Source of the DNA: a virus | DNA: 49,636 nt | IMG/VR virus record: IMGVR_UViG_3300046472_000117 | Location: 1 to 49,636 of that record | Strand: one strand, 5' to 3' | The notes under the pieces: model-generated | The model's database searches: none | Told to the model about the DNA's origin: nothing | The model's input: only the letters and a program-made list of their open reading frames with translations | Made by a program: the position numbers and the translations under genes | Shown here: positions 25,617-33,415 of the stretch, in pieces | How positions within the stretch are numbered: the stretch's first letter is position 1 | How the letters are laid out: every line of letters begins with the position of its first letter

Positions 25617-25903
25617 TGGAGGCAGGAGGCATCCCACTACGGGATTGGATCGCAGACAGGTTCAAGAACTACGACGCACGTATACGCAGCAACCACGATC
25701 GGGTGGCAGACCAGCAGAGAGAACTCAACACGCAGGGGAGATCGTTGGTTAAAATCGAAGAGCAGCTAAAGGACCAGGGCGAAGACATTGCAGAAATGAA
25801 GAACGACATGAAATGGATTAAGCGTGGCCTGTTTGGTGCTATAGCTGTCGGTCTTATGTTCACTGTCGCAGTATCCACACTAGTCATACAGGTGGCCCAC
25901 TGA
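25616..25903 (+). CDS. Lysis-associated membrane protein with coiled coil (XhlA-like)
   Basis: The protein has 95 residues from ATG 25616, coupled on both sides. Residues ~20-65 form a coiled coil (RVADQQRELNTQGRSLVKIEEQ), and residues ~70-92 a single transmembrane segment (GLFGAIAVGLMFTVAVSTLV). This layout is that of XhlA/hemolysin-type proteins that cooperate with holin. It could alternatively be a tail-associated protein. Confidence 0.65.
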   Translation: MEAGGIPLRDWIADRFKNYDARIRSNHDRVADQQRELNTQGRSLVKIEEQLKDQGEDIAEMKNDMKWIKRGLFGAIAVGLMFTVAVSTLVIQVAH

Positions 25904-26262
25904 TGAAACACAAGAATGCAAAAATCAAAACCAAGTGGATTGTCCTAACCTTACTGACTGTCATTGCCATGTCAGGTGCTGGACTAGGTGCATACCTATA
26001 CGTCCATGCACTACAAGAATCGGAATTGCTTAATAGTCTGATCGCCAATTGCGAAAAGAACGGCAATCCGCTTAGGAAAGGTCTGCAAGAGGAAAAGGAA
26101 CTTGAACTTAAAGTAGCCGAACACCCCGAAGCCAAGCTTCTAAAGGCATTGCATATCACCAGGGCACAAGCCATAGAACTTTCTCAGCCGCAGATTAAAC
26201 GATTGAGGTATGACGTCAACGTTAGATACAAGCCCATCGACTGTATTAATTCATACAAATAA
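25903..26262 (+). CDS. Single-pass membrane protein in lysis cassette
   Basis: The protein has 119 residues. A basic N-terminus (MKHKNAKIKTK) precedes one transmembrane helix (residues ~12-35), then a ~80-residue outer or periplasmic-side domain with two Cys (ANCEKNG, DCINSYK) that could pair. The topology resembles type II membrane proteins. It could be a holin modulator, an Rz-like spanin part or a superinfection protein. None is proven. Confidence 0.65.
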   Translation: MKHKNAKIKTKWIVLTLLTVIAMSGAGLGAYLYVHALQESELLNSLIANCEKNGNPLRKGLQEEKELELKVAEHPEAKLLKALHITRAQAIELSQPQIKRLRYDVNVRYKPIDCINSYK

Positions 26263-26272
26263 AGGAGCCGCT

Positions 26273-26899
26273 ATGAAGATCGACGTTACAGACATATCGC
26301 CAAAGCAGTCAAGCCGCGAGGGTGCCCGCATCCACGGCTTGGTGCTGCACACGACCGAGGGCAGTGACAACCCAACCGGTGACGCGGACCTTAAGCAGCT
26401 TGGGTCTATCTTTCACAACGAGGAGGCGTCTGCCCATTTAGGCGTCAACGTCCACGGCAGGTTCGGTCGCTACGTCGAGGACAGTGCAAAGGCATGGGCA
26501 GTCTGTGAATTCAACAGCGTAACGCTGTCACTAGAGCAGATCGCCTTCGCCGCCTACGACAAGCACACATGGATGACGCATCGCCACGATCAGCTCCACG
26601 GCGCTGCTGAATTCCTTGCCTACGGCCACACGCATTACGGCGTGCCGCTGGAGCCTGGTCAGTGCAGCGGCGCAGCCATCACGAGGCCCGGTGTGTTCCA
26701 GCACAAGGATCTCGGCATCATGGGCAGCGGGCACAGCGACTGCGGCAGCGGTTACCCGCAGGGCTACGTCACTCTGCTCGCCAAATATTTCATCGCACAC
26801 AAGCTCCACGCAACCGCACAGCACACGGAACGGCTGCGCAAGGAGATCAACAACATCCGGCGGCATTACGGCATCGACATCATCACGCCGGTCAAATAA
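26273..26899 (+). CDS. Endolysin, N-acetylmuramoyl-L-alanine amidase (Amidase_2-like)
   Basis: The protein has 208 residues from ATG 26273 with AAGGAG upstream. The amidase-2/PGRP signature is complete: VLHTTEG with zinc ligand His26, then QHKDLGIMGSGHSDCG near residues 143-158 providing His144 and probably Asp156. It would cut the bond between muramic acid and the stem peptide. The C-terminal ~35 residues are a helical basic segment (HTERLRKEINNIRRHYG) that may bind the wall or membrane. There is no signal peptide, so release depends on the neighbouring holin. Confidence 0.9.
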   Translation: MKIDVTDISPKQSSREGARIHGLVLHTTEGSDNPTGDADLKQLGSIFHNEEASAHLGVNVHGRFGRYVEDSAKAWAVCEFNSVTLSLEQIAFAAYDKHTWMTHRHDQLHGAAEFLAYGHTHYGVPLEPGQCSGAAITRPGVFQHKDLGIMGSGHSDCGSGYPQGYVTLLAKYFIAHKLHATAQHTERLRKEINNIRRHYGIDIITPVK

Positions 26900-26908
26900 G
26901 GAGGAACG

Positions 26909-27277
26909 ATGCTCGAACGTTACAGCAAGGGGATTATCAGTCTCTTGGCGTTTGCCTTCGCTGCGGTTGCTTTGCTTCTCGGCAACCAAATCCTGGGCTT
27001 CCACATCACGGCTGACTTCCAGTCGCAGGTCATCGCGCTCGTGCCGCTAGGTGCTGGCGTCGTGGCTGTGTTTGGTACCAAGAACGCTACTGAAGACGCA
27101 ATAGACAAGGCGATCATGCAACTAGTTACCGGCTTGATCGCTGTGTCGCAGTTCTTTGCGCAAATACCAAGTGACCTCGGCGTCAAGATCGGCGCATTGG
27201 TCTATGCGGGTGTGGCTGCCTACTTTGTGTGGGTCAAGTCAAACACGCCAGCCGCTACGCAGAAGTTCGTCAATTAA
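26909..27277 (+). CDS. Holin
   Basis: The protein has 122 residues right after the endolysin. Hydrophobic segments at about residues 8-28, 39-57, 67-86 and 90-108 suggest three or four membrane passes, with a short polar C-terminus (KSNTPAATQKFVN). The gene order endolysin-holin and this size fit phage holins of Gram-positive hosts. It is the last gene before the terminator-like region. Confidence 0.8.
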   Translation: MLERYSKGIISLLAFAFAAVALLLGNQILGFHITADFQSQVIALVPLGAGVVAVFGTKNATEDAIDKAIMQLVTGLIAVSQFFAQIPSDLGVKIGALVYAGVAAYFVWVKSNTPAATQKFVN

Positions 27278-27288
27278 TTAGACGAGTT

Positions 27289-27360
27289 TCTGTGCCCTGC
27301 CTCCTCCGCCCCCAACCACACCCGTAAGGGTGGTGGGGGTGGGGGTATAGGCAGCACAGA
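27289..27360 (+). terminator. Composite terminator-like structure after the late genes
   Basis: An outer stem pairs TCTGTG (27289-27294) plus CTGCC (27297-27301) with GGCAG (27350-27354) plus CACAGA (27355-27360), with a two-base bulge. Inside lies a C-rich/G-rich imperfect hairpin (CACCC-GTAA-GGGTG). No U-tract follows. It separates the late unit from the early unit, so termination is likely though the type is unclear. Confidence 0.6.
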
Positions 27361-27377
27361 GAGGGTAAGCGGGGCTA

Positions 27378-27386
27378 TGGTACCCT
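27378..27386 (+). promoter_or_regulatory. Extended -10 promoter for the early unit
   Basis: TGG TACCCT matches the box at 949-957. The predicted transcript would start near 27394, 24 nt upstream of the ATG at 27418. Part of the box plus leader (CCTGTC 27384-27389, GACAGG 27405-27410) can pair and would cover the weak CAGGAAAC ribosome site. Confidence 0.55.
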
Positions 27387-27417
27387 GTCGGGATAACGAC
27401 CCCAGACAGGAAACAAT

Positions 27418-27618
27418 ATGCCACCACTGTTCAAGGAGTTCAAGGTAGTTGAGTTAGAAGGAAAGCTAGGCACACTGCAATGCCCTCGGAAGGGGTGCGG
27501 CGGTGAGTTCACTGTAAACAGGGCTCTCTTCAAGCAGTCAAAGCCGACGTTTCCGACTCGGCCTTGTCCCTATTGCTTTCAAGTGAGTTTACTACCGGGC
27601 ACACACAAGGAGGATTAA
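27418..27618 (+). CDS. Small zinc-ribbon protein
   Basis: The protein has 66 residues. Four cysteines form a ribbon: CPRKGC (residues ~22-27) and CPYC (~50-53), consistent with one zinc ion. It is the first gene after an extended -10 promoter. Zinc ribbons of this size in phages often bind nucleic acid or host proteins; no specific role can be assigned. Confidence 0.75.
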   Translation: MPPLFKEFKVVELEGKLGTLQCPRKGCGGEFTVNRALFKQSKPTFPTRPCPYCFQVSLLPGTHKED

Positions 27619-27619
27619 C

Positions 27620-27988
27620 ATGGATCACGTAGAGGCAGTAGATATGATCGACGAGGTCACGGCTCCCAACCACGGCAACCCCGAGCTTGCGTTCTTGAGG
27701 ATAGCGGGCATCGCACCAAGCAACCCGTCATACGTTGAGGGGCTGAGGCAGATACGTGATGGCATTGAGAACATGGCCACACTGCTTGAGGACTGCACAC
27801 CTGACTGCACCGAGCCAACCTGCATCTCTGCCCCTGTACACCAGAAGCTCATAAGGGATACGGATATGGAAGCAGCCATAGCCAATCTCAGGGCAGCCGC
27901 CTTGCGGGCCAAAGCGGCGCTGGTCGACGTGGTGGTGGTCACGACAAGCTGCGACTGCCCCGGCTGCCAGCCGCGCCAAGGGCTCTAG
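27620..27988 (+). CDS. Hypothetical early protein, Cys-containing
   Basis: The protein has 122 residues with ribosome site AAGGAGG. It is helical (NMATLLEDC, AAIANLRAAALRAKAALVD), with cysteines in CTPDCTEPTC and a C-terminal CDCPGC that could bind metal. No family is recognised. Confidence 0.7.
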   Translation: MDHVEAVDMIDEVTAPNHGNPELAFLRIAGIAPSNPSYVEGLRQIRDGIENMATLLEDCTPDCTEPTCISAPVHQKLIRDTDMEAAIANLRAAALRAKAALVDVVVVTTSCDCPGCQPRQGL

Positions 27989-28063
27989 CAAGCCAAATTC
28001 ATAGGGGGCTAGGCAGGGCCAGTGCCAGGCGTGGCCAGGCAGCCAGCAGGCAGCCGCCGCTTC

Positions 28064-28072
28064 CGGTAGCAT
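28064..28072 (+). promoter_or_regulatory. Possible promoter (CGGTAGCAT)
   Basis: CGG TAGCAT is one base away from the TGnTANNNT box seen at 949, 27378, 47470 and 48231, and lies in the 136-nt gap before the next gene. No -35 match. The gap otherwise holds only GGCAGCC/GGCCAGG direct repeats. Confidence 0.35.
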
Positions 28073-28110
28073 TGGCTCTGCCAAGCCAAAAACTCGCCCA
28101 CCGAGGCGAC

Positions 28111-28121
28111 AGGAGGTTACA
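28111..28121 (+). promoter_or_regulatory. Start-associated element AGGAGGTTACA
   Basis: This is a ribosome site extended by a conserved TTACA, four bases before ATG 28125. The same element precedes the starts at 31220, 48294 (AGGAGGTTACC) and 49490, and a variant precedes 46781. The TTACA part is not complementary to the 16S 3' end, so conservation beyond the ribosome site is notable. Confidence 0.6.
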
Positions 28122-28124
28122 ACA

Positions 28125-28751
28125 ATGAGCCAAGCAACAGCACACCGACCCGCCACCGAGCGGACGATCCAGTACATCAAGAACCTGCTCGACGAGCGGG
28201 AGCTGACTGCGAGCCAGAAGTTCGCAGATGCCACGCAGGCTATGGACGAGGGCGAGCTTAGCCGGTACATGTGCCAGCTACGGCAACGGCCACGTTCCAT
28301 GACACAGGCCGAGGCGAGTGAGTGGATCGAGGCTCTGAAGCGGTTGCCACGCAAGGGCACGTCGCAGGCGACAGGCCATTCGGCACACGTGGAGTTCAAG
28401 GTGCTTGCCGAGAAGGTGCCCGCTGGCAGGTATGCCGTAACCGGGGAGGACGGGACGACCGACTTTTACCGGGTGGACAGGCCCACCGATGGCAGGTGGA
28501 AGGGCTACACGTTTGTGAAGCTAGGTACAGGTGGCCCGCATGGTGGTGAACTCCATTGGCAGCGTCTGTCGTTCAAGAACACAGCGGCCATCCTCGGCAA
28601 GATCATCGCCGACACACCGGAAGCGGCTGCTAAGCGGTTCGGCAAGGAGATCGGTCGCTGTGGCATGTGTGGCCGCACGCTCACCAACCCTGAGAGCATT
28701 GAGCGGGGCATTGGGCCTGTGTGTGCTGGCAACAGTGGGTGGAGCTTTTAA
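28125..28751 (+). CDS. DUF6011-type zinc-binding protein
   Basis: The protein has 208 residues. The C-terminal ~35 (GRCGMCGRTLTNPESIERG, then GPVCA) match the DUF6011 cysteine motif common in actinobacterial phages and plasmids. The middle (RYAVTGEDGTTDFYRVDRPT, then WKGYTFVKLGTGG) forms a beta domain often fused to it. Function is unknown. The stop overlaps the start of the SNF2 helicase gene, suggesting a joint role in DNA metabolism. Confidence 0.75.
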   Translation: MSQATAHRPATERTIQYIKNLLDERELTASQKFADATQAMDEGELSRYMCQLRQRPRSMTQAEASEWIEALKRLPRKGTSQATGHSAHVEFKVLAEKVPAGRYAVTGEDGTTDFYRVDRPTDGRWKGYTFVKLGTGGPHGGELHWQRLSFKNTAAILGKIIADTPEAAAKRFGKEIGRCGMCGRTLTNPESIERGIGPVCAGNSGWSF

Positions 28752-30787
28752 TGCCTACCCCTTTTGACACAGACCTAGTGGCACCGCCAAAGGTGCAAGC
28801 CGAGCTGAGCAAGGACCGGAAGACGGTCCTTGTTCGGTTTGACTATGACCCCACCTACATCGTGAAAGTCAAGCGTGTGCCTGGCCGCAGGTTTGTAGGC
28901 AAGGACAAACCAGAGGGTCCGGCATGGCGACTTGACAAAGACCTCACTGTGATGCGCAGGTTGCGCGAGCAGTTTAAGGACGAGCTCACACTTGGCCCTA
29001 AGCTGCGCAAGTGGGGTAAGGAACAGGTGCAGGTGGAGAACCGCCTGCGCGAGCGCAGCCAAGCCAACGACGCCACACTAGCCAACGTGCCCGACAGCTT
29101 GGTCGCCGGCGACGGCTTTACCCTGCGGCCATACCAGCGGGCCGACATAGCGTTCATGGCTGAAGGCAGGTACATCAACGCAAACAAACCGGGCAGCGGC
29201 AAGACTGCTGAGATCATCGGGGCTGTGTTTGAGGCAGAGCTGGAGTGGGGCATACACCTAGTGTCAGCGCCGCTGATTAGTCTCGAAGACGTGTGGGAAA
29301 AAGAAATCACAGATATGTATGCTCGGGCAGGCTACGACGAGCCCACCATACTCACAGGCACCACCACGCGGGCACGCAAGGCGGCGCTACGGGAAGCCAA
29401 GGAGCTAGCCGACGAAGGCTATGCGTTCTGGCTTGTGGTCAACCCCGAGATGCTGCGAATGAAAAAGGAACTGAGTGACGAGGCTCGGTCTAAGATGAAA
29501 GAGAACCAGTTCTACTCGCCGGTCGAGGATGACTACGAGGAAGAGCTTCTGTTTCCCGAACTGGCCGAAATAGAATGGGACAGCTTCCAGGTGGATGAGT
29601 TTCACTTGGCTGGCCTTGGCAACCCGGCTACACAGTTCTATGCAGGAGCCAATGAGGTTGCTCAGGCTACGCAGCCAGCGATTAGGGGCTGTGCCAGTGG
29701 CACGCCTATGGGTGGCAAGCCGATCAAGCTGTGGGGCGCACTGCACTTTGTACACCCTGAGAAGTTCTCAGCACGTTGGTCATGGGCTCGGCAGTGGCTA
29801 GACATCAGTGACAACGGCCACGGCAAAAAGATCGAGGGGCTGATTGACGGCAGGGAGGAGGAGTTCTATGACCACCTTAAGCCGTACCTGATCAGGCGCA
29901 CCAAGGAGGAGGTACTGCCAGGGCTGCCACCTAAGAACCAGATTCATGTGTGGTGCCAGATGACGCCCAAACAAAAGGCACAGTATCGTGCGTTCGAGGC
30001 GGAGGCCGAGTTGCGCATTGAGGGTGCCGAGGAAGAAGGCAGACTGTCGGCACCTAACGTGCTCGCCGAGTACACGCGGCTTAAACAATTCGCGGCTGCG
30101 TTTTGTAACGTGCGCTTCACTGGCCGCGAGGTCGGCGGTATGCCGGAGATCAAGGTGGAGACCACGCTGGACGGTGGCAAATTCCTACACCTTGAGGAGA
30201 AGCTGCGCGAGGAGAACGTAATCGTTGCTGGCAAGTCGGACGATGACCCGCCGGAGTGTGCGCTTATCTTCAGTCAGCACAATGCCACGGTGGAAGCGGC
30301 CAAAGCCCTGTGCGACAAGCACAAGGTGCCAGCCGCTATGCTCATGGGTGTGGGCAAGACACGTGACCGTGACCGCAAAGCTGCGGCCAAGGCGTTCCAG
30401 ACCCAGAGCGTAGAGTTCATCAAAGACCTTAAGCGGCCAAGCAAGCTGATGCTCGAATTGCTAAAGGTTGGCCCGCCACGTGTGCTGTGTATCGGCACGA
30501 GGGCTGGCAGCACGGCGCTTAACCTGTCGCGGGCTAACAGCGTGCATATGCTCGACGAGACTTGGGTGCCAGATGACCTGGAGCAGGCCGAGGACAGGGC
30601 ACACCGAGGCGACGAGCTGACGGAAGCCAAGGATGAACTCCGTATCTACATCTACCGCACCAAGGAGAGCATCGAGGAATACATTCAGCAGGTCAACATC
30701 GACAAGGACATCAGTAACAAAACGATCCTCGACTTGGTAAGGCAGATGCAGGAAGCCCGCGTGGAAGAGGAAGCGGTGGCCGCATGA
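28751..30787 (+). CDS. SNF2-like DEAD/DEAH helicase
   Basis: The protein has 678 residues from ATG 28751. Residues ~1-110 are a helical/beta front domain; the helicase core starts at LRPYQRADIAFMAEG. Walker A is NKPGSGKT (145-152). Walker B is DEFH (282-285), a DExH variant, and motif III-like SGTPMGG follows. The C-terminal lobe has GTRAGSTALNLSRANSVHMLDETW and QAEDRAHRG, the SNF2 motifs V-VI. Such phage enzymes remodel DNA during replication or recombination (family knowledge). It is coupled to the next gene. Confidence 0.9.
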   Translation: MPTPFDTDLVAPPKVQAELSKDRKTVLVRFDYDPTYIVKVKRVPGRRFVGKDKPEGPAWRLDKDLTVMRRLREQFKDELTLGPKLRKWGKEQVQVENRLRERSQANDATLANVPDSLVAGDGFTLRPYQRADIAFMAEGRYINANKPGSGKTAEIIGAVFEAELEWGIHLVSAPLISLEDVWEKEITDMYARAGYDEPTILTGTTTRARKAALREAKELADEGYAFWLVVNPEMLRMKKELSDEARSKMKENQFYSPVEDDYEEELLFPELAEIEWDSFQVDEFHLAGLGNPATQFYAGANEVAQATQPAIRGCASGTPMGGKPIKLWGALHFVHPEKFSARWSWARQWLDISDNGHGKKIEGLIDGREEEFYDHLKPYLIRRTKEEVLPGLPPKNQIHVWCQMTPKQKAQYRAFEAEAELRIEGAEEEGRLSAPNVLAEYTRLKQFAAAFCNVRFTGREVGGMPEIKVETTLDGGKFLHLEEKLREENVIVAGKSDDDPPECALIFSQHNATVEAAKALCDKHKVPAAMLMGVGKTRDRDRKAAAKAFQTQSVEFIKDLKRPSKLMLELLKVGPPRVLCIGTRAGSTALNLSRANSVHMLDETWVPDDLEQAEDRAHRGDELTEAKDELRIYIYRTKESIEEYIQQVNIDKDISNKTILDLVRQMQEARVEEEAVAA

Positions 30788-31011
30788 TGAGTGAAGAACT
30801 TATCCAATTGATTGTTAAAACTACTGTCAACACACTTCGGCAAGTGGCTTGGGTGCAGAACATGGACTATGGAAGTGTTTCACTATCTGAGATGGCCGAT
30901 GATGTGGAACAAGCAACTATAGACAGCCTTTCTGAAATCTGCCCATTGTGCGAGGAGGTAGTCTGCGACGGAGGCTGCCCACTGGAGCCAGTGCGTAAGG
31001 AGCTTTCATGA
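30784..31011 (+). CDS. Small cysteine-rich protein, 75 residues
   Basis: The start overlaps the helicase stop (ATGA). An acidic helical N-terminal part is followed by CPLCEEVVCDGGCP, four cysteines able to bind one zinc. The stop overlaps the start of the next small ORF. No family is recognised. Confidence 0.7.
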   Translation: MMSEELIQLIVKTTVNTLRQVAWVQNMDYGSVSLSEMADDVEQATIDSLSEICPLCEEVVCDGGCPLEPVRKELS

Positions 31012-31172
31012 ACCGGCCAACCTGGCTACGCACGCATGCCAGCAAGCCGCCACGCTGGGACCGCAAGGCACGTAAACGGCACGATGCTGCCAGCCGCCAT
31101 ATGCGGAGGCCTGCGGGCCTTATAAATGATACCCCTAGCCCTGCCCCGAACCATATCCCCTTAGAGCCTTAA
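31008..31172 (+). CDS. Small basic protein, 54 residues
   Basis: ATG 31008 overlaps the previous stop (ATGA) with AAGGAG upstream. The product is rich in Arg, Lys and His (PPRWDRKARKRHDAASRHMRR) and ends in a Pro-rich tail. It may bind nucleic acid; no family. Coupling and the ribosome site are the only support. Confidence 0.5.
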   Translation: MNRPTWLRTHASKPPRWDRKARKRHDAASRHMRRPAGLINDTPSPAPNHIPLEP

Positions 31173-31206
31173 AACGGCTTACAACGCCCCAAACCAACCA
31201 CGACAC

Positions 31207-31217
31207 AGGAGGTTACA
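31207..31217 (+). promoter_or_regulatory. Start-associated element AGGAGGTTACA
   Basis: Identical to the element at 28111, two bases before ATG 31220. The AT-rich gap upstream (TATAAATGATACCCC near 31130) could hold a promoter, but the match is weak. Confidence 0.6.
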
Positions 31218-31219
31218 CC

Positions 31220-31393
31220 ATGAAAAAGCTACTCGCAATAGGTGCCGTTGCCCTTTCGTTTGCGGGGTGTGGCGGCACACACGAAACGCCCAGACAAGAA
31301 CTTGAGCAGCGTCAGCGCGTACACGCACAGGAAGCGGAGGCCAGCTTGAACCAAGTGCTTTGCATGGAGGAAGAGCCCGGGTGCAAGCAATGA
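31220..31393 (+). CDS. Small lipoprotein, 57 residues
   Basis: The N-terminus is a clear lipoprotein signal: MKKLLAIGAVALSFAGCGG, with the lipobox LSFAGC (or SFAG|C) placing the lipidated Cys at residue 17. The mature part is ~41 residues, polar and helical (RQELEQRQRVHAQEAEASLNQ) with two further Cys. Signal peptidase II would anchor it on the outer face of the cell membrane. Phage lipoproteins of this type often block superinfection, but that is inference here. It begins a unit with a strong ribosome site, and its stop overlaps the nuclease start (ATGA). Confidence 0.8.
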   Translation: MKKLLAIGAVALSFAGCGGTHETPRQELEQRQRVHAQEAEASLNQVLCMEEEPGCKQ

Positions 31394-32667
31394 CCAAATC
31401 TAAAACAAAAACTCGTAAGGCCAAGAAGCCGCTAGGCAAGCCACCGAAGGGTGCGATGCTTATGCGTACCAGCGAGCGCAGCACATTCAACCGCTGTCGC
31501 TGGCAATGGGGGCGCATCTATGGTGAAGGGCTCAAGCCAATCCAAGAGCATCCTGCCTTGCGGTTCGGCAGTCTTATTCACGAAGCACTAGAGGTCCGCT
31601 ACCCGGTCGGCATCAAGCGCGGACCACACCCGGCACAGACGTTCGAAAAGCTGTATGCCGCCGATCTGAAGAAGAACGAGCAGGAGTGGGGCATGTTTGC
31701 TGACGAAGAGTGGACGGACGCTCTGGAGCTTGGCATAGATATGCTGAACGGGTACGTAGACAAATATGGCCGCGACGAGCAGTGGGAGGTACTGGCCAGC
31801 GAGATGAAGTTCGCTGTGCCTGTGTACATGACAGACGAGATGGCCATCGACAACGTCATGCTCGTGGCAGCCCTGTACCAAGCCGGTGTGTTAACAGAGA
31901 AACAAGTTCAGGGCAAAGAACCGCTGTTCTGGTACGTGGGCACGATGGACGGCGTGTGGAAAGACCGTAGCAGCGCACGTGTGCGGATCAACGACTACAA
32001 GACAACCAGTGGCGACGCTGTCAAAGAGGGTGAAGCTAAGGGTGTGCTGGATGAGCAGGCCACGGCTTACTGGACGTTCGGTGTGGACTACCTGATTGCC
32101 AAAGCCCTGATGAAGGCACGTGTTATCGAGGCACTGGACGGCATGCTGTACACGTTCCTGAAAAAGAGCAAGAAGGATGACCGTCCAGTTAACGACTCGG
32201 GTTATGCACTGAACAAGCCTAAGAAGGATGCGGTCATGGCCTACTACGAGGAGGAAGGTATTGCGTTGCCTACAGCGGGCACAGGCAAAAACGGCAACGT
32301 GGTACTCGATGACCTCATTGCCAACCTAGGCGACGCAGCCCTGACGCTGGGAGAGGTAAGCAAAGACCAGCCCGCCAAACGGTTCCACCGCGAGATTGTG
32401 TACAGGGGGCAGGCTGACAGAGAGAACGCACGTGCCAGGGTGGTTGAGGAGTTCCTGGAGATGGAGTGTGTCAAAGCAAACCTGATGCCGTACCGCAAGA
32501 CACCCGGCAGCAGCTATCCCACGCTCCAGTGCAAAGGTTGCTCGGTGCGTGACCTGTGTGAGATACACGAGGCAGGCCAAGACTGGCAAGAAGCCAAGGA
32601 GCTCACGATGATTCCTTGGGACCCCTACAGCGCTCACGAGATCGTAGAGGAAGGCAAGGGTTCATGA
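31390..32667 (+). CDS. PD-(D/E)XK nuclease with predicted Fe-S cluster (Cas4/AddB-like)
   Basis: The protein has 425 residues from ATG 31390. Nuclease residues: an FGSLIHEALE helix, Asp187 in TMDGVW, and Asp202-Tyr203-Lys204 in RINDYKTT. Four cysteines in the Cas4/AddB arrangement (Cys36 near the front; Cys381, Cys384, Cys390 in CKGCSVRDLC) predict a 4Fe-4S cluster. It would process DNA ends for recombination or replication. It lies upstream of the Sak4-like ATPase and SSB-like genes, forming a recombination module. No cas genes are near, so this is not a CRISPR adaptation protein. Confidence 0.88.
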   Translation: MTKSKTKTRKAKKPLGKPPKGAMLMRTSERSTFNRCRWQWGRIYGEGLKPIQEHPALRFGSLIHEALEVRYPVGIKRGPHPAQTFEKLYAADLKKNEQEWGMFADEEWTDALELGIDMLNGYVDKYGRDEQWEVLASEMKFAVPVYMTDEMAIDNVMLVAALYQAGVLTEKQVQGKEPLFWYVGTMDGVWKDRSSARVRINDYKTTSGDAVKEGEAKGVLDEQATAYWTFGVDYLIAKALMKARVIEALDGMLYTFLKKSKKDDRPVNDSGYALNKPKKDAVMAYYEEEGIALPTAGTGKNGNVVLDDLIANLGDAALTLGEVSKDQPAKRFHREIVYRGQADRENARARVVEEFLEMECVKANLMPYRKTPGSSYPTLQCKGCSVRDLCEIHEAGQDWQEAKELTMIPWDPYSAHEIVEEGKGS

Positions 32668-32912
32668 ACGATAAACTGTCACTAGAACTGCTGCCAGGTG
32701 CTTTGCGTGACTTGGCCCACATACTTGAGGAAGAACAACGCGAAGTCGAGATAGAGGCACATATTAAAATTCATCCAGGGCCAATTACAAAGGAGATGAT
32801 GCTTAAGGACGAGGACGATTTACACAATGGAATTCAGCCAATGGATCGCACCACACCCATGACCATAGATATCAAAGTGGACACCCGTCCAGTAAGGGCA
32901 CAGAAGAGATGA
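32664..32912 (+). CDS. Hypothetical protein, 82 residues
   Basis: ATG 32664 overlaps the nuclease stop (ATGA). It starts with a helix (LELLPGALRDLAHILEEEQREVE), then a beta segment (AHIKIHPGPITKE) and a polar end. It overlaps the next gene by 4 nt. No family is recognised. Confidence 0.65.
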   Translation: MNDKLSLELLPGALRDLAHILEEEQREVEIEAHIKIHPGPITKEMMLKDEDDLHNGIQPMDRTTPMTIDIKVDTRPVRAQKR

Positions 32913-33166
32913 GTAACTTCCCCACCATTAAGGCCAAGCGAACGCAGCTTTACTCCATGGCTGCCGTGTCAACCTATGGCACACACACTCAGCTGATCAT
33001 CAAAGCCACCAACAGCAAAGACGTTCTGTGCGCCGTCAAGATGCGCGACACCTGTCCCAAGCAACAACTGAAAGACCGCCACAAGAACGGATATGCCTAC
33101 TACCTCGTTAGCGAGGACGGAGTGATCAAACCACTTACCGAAAAGGAGCTGAGGAAGATACCATGA
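32909..33166 (+). CDS. Hypothetical protein, 85 residues
   Basis: Coupled on both sides by ATGA overlaps. It is basic and beta-rich (AAVSTYGTHTQLIIKATNSK, then GYAYYLVSEDGVIKPL). It may be a small nucleic-acid-associated protein; no family is recognised. Confidence 0.65.
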   Translation: MSNFPTIKAKRTQLYSMAAVSTYGTHTQLIIKATNSKDVLCAVKMRDTCPKQQLKDRHKNGYAYYLVSEDGVIKPLTEKELRKIP

Positions 33167-33306
33167 AAAAGGCAATCAAAGATTTGACCTACGACCATGC
33201 CCAACCTAACTCTTGGTTCCAGAAATATTTGGACGCCGAAGGCAAATGGACAGGGCAGACGCCGTGTACGTGCGAGCAGTGCAGGGCACGGCGTGCCACC
33301 AAGTAA
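33163..33306 (+). CDS. Small protein with CxxC motif, 47 residues
   Basis: ATG 33163 overlaps the previous stop (ATGA). The product (MKKAIKDLTYDHAQPNSWF ...) ends TPCTCEQCRARRATK. Three Cys in CTCEQC might bind metal, perhaps as a dimer. No family. Coupling supports translation. Confidence 0.6.
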   Translation: MKKAIKDLTYDHAQPNSWFQKYLDAEGKWTGQTPCTCEQCRARRATK

Positions 33307-33316
33307 CGTCTGCAAT

Positions 33317-33415
33317 ATGCAGGTCTTACACCACACAGGCTGCCTTGTGCGGGCCAAGTGTGTAAGGGTGACGCGACGTGGCTGTGTAGCCAAACCGACC
33401 AAGGAGATAGTGTGA
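33317..33415 (+). CDS. Possible 32-residue ORF before the ATPase
   Basis: ATG 33317 to TGA 33413-33415, overlapping the ATPase GTG start in a GTGA arrangement. The product is basic with three Cys (HTGCLVRAKCVRVTRRGC). No clear ribosome site, so only the junction supports it. Confidence 0.25.
   Translation: MQVLHHTGCLVRAKCVRVTRRGCVAKPTKEIV

Noticed and set aside
28000-28060. tRNA or structured RNA in the GGCCAGG-rich gap
   Set aside because: Only short direct repeats are present; no cloverleaf with T-loop and acceptor pairing could be drawn.
27728-28399. 223-residue minus-strand ORF over the 28000 gap
   Set aside because: It would cover the gap, but it crosses two well-supported plus-strand genes and shows no domain or ribosome site.
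31390-32667. Cas4 of a CRISPR system
   Set aside because: The Fe-S nuclease resembles Cas4, but there is no cas1, cas2 or repeat array in the window. The neighbours are phage recombination genes.
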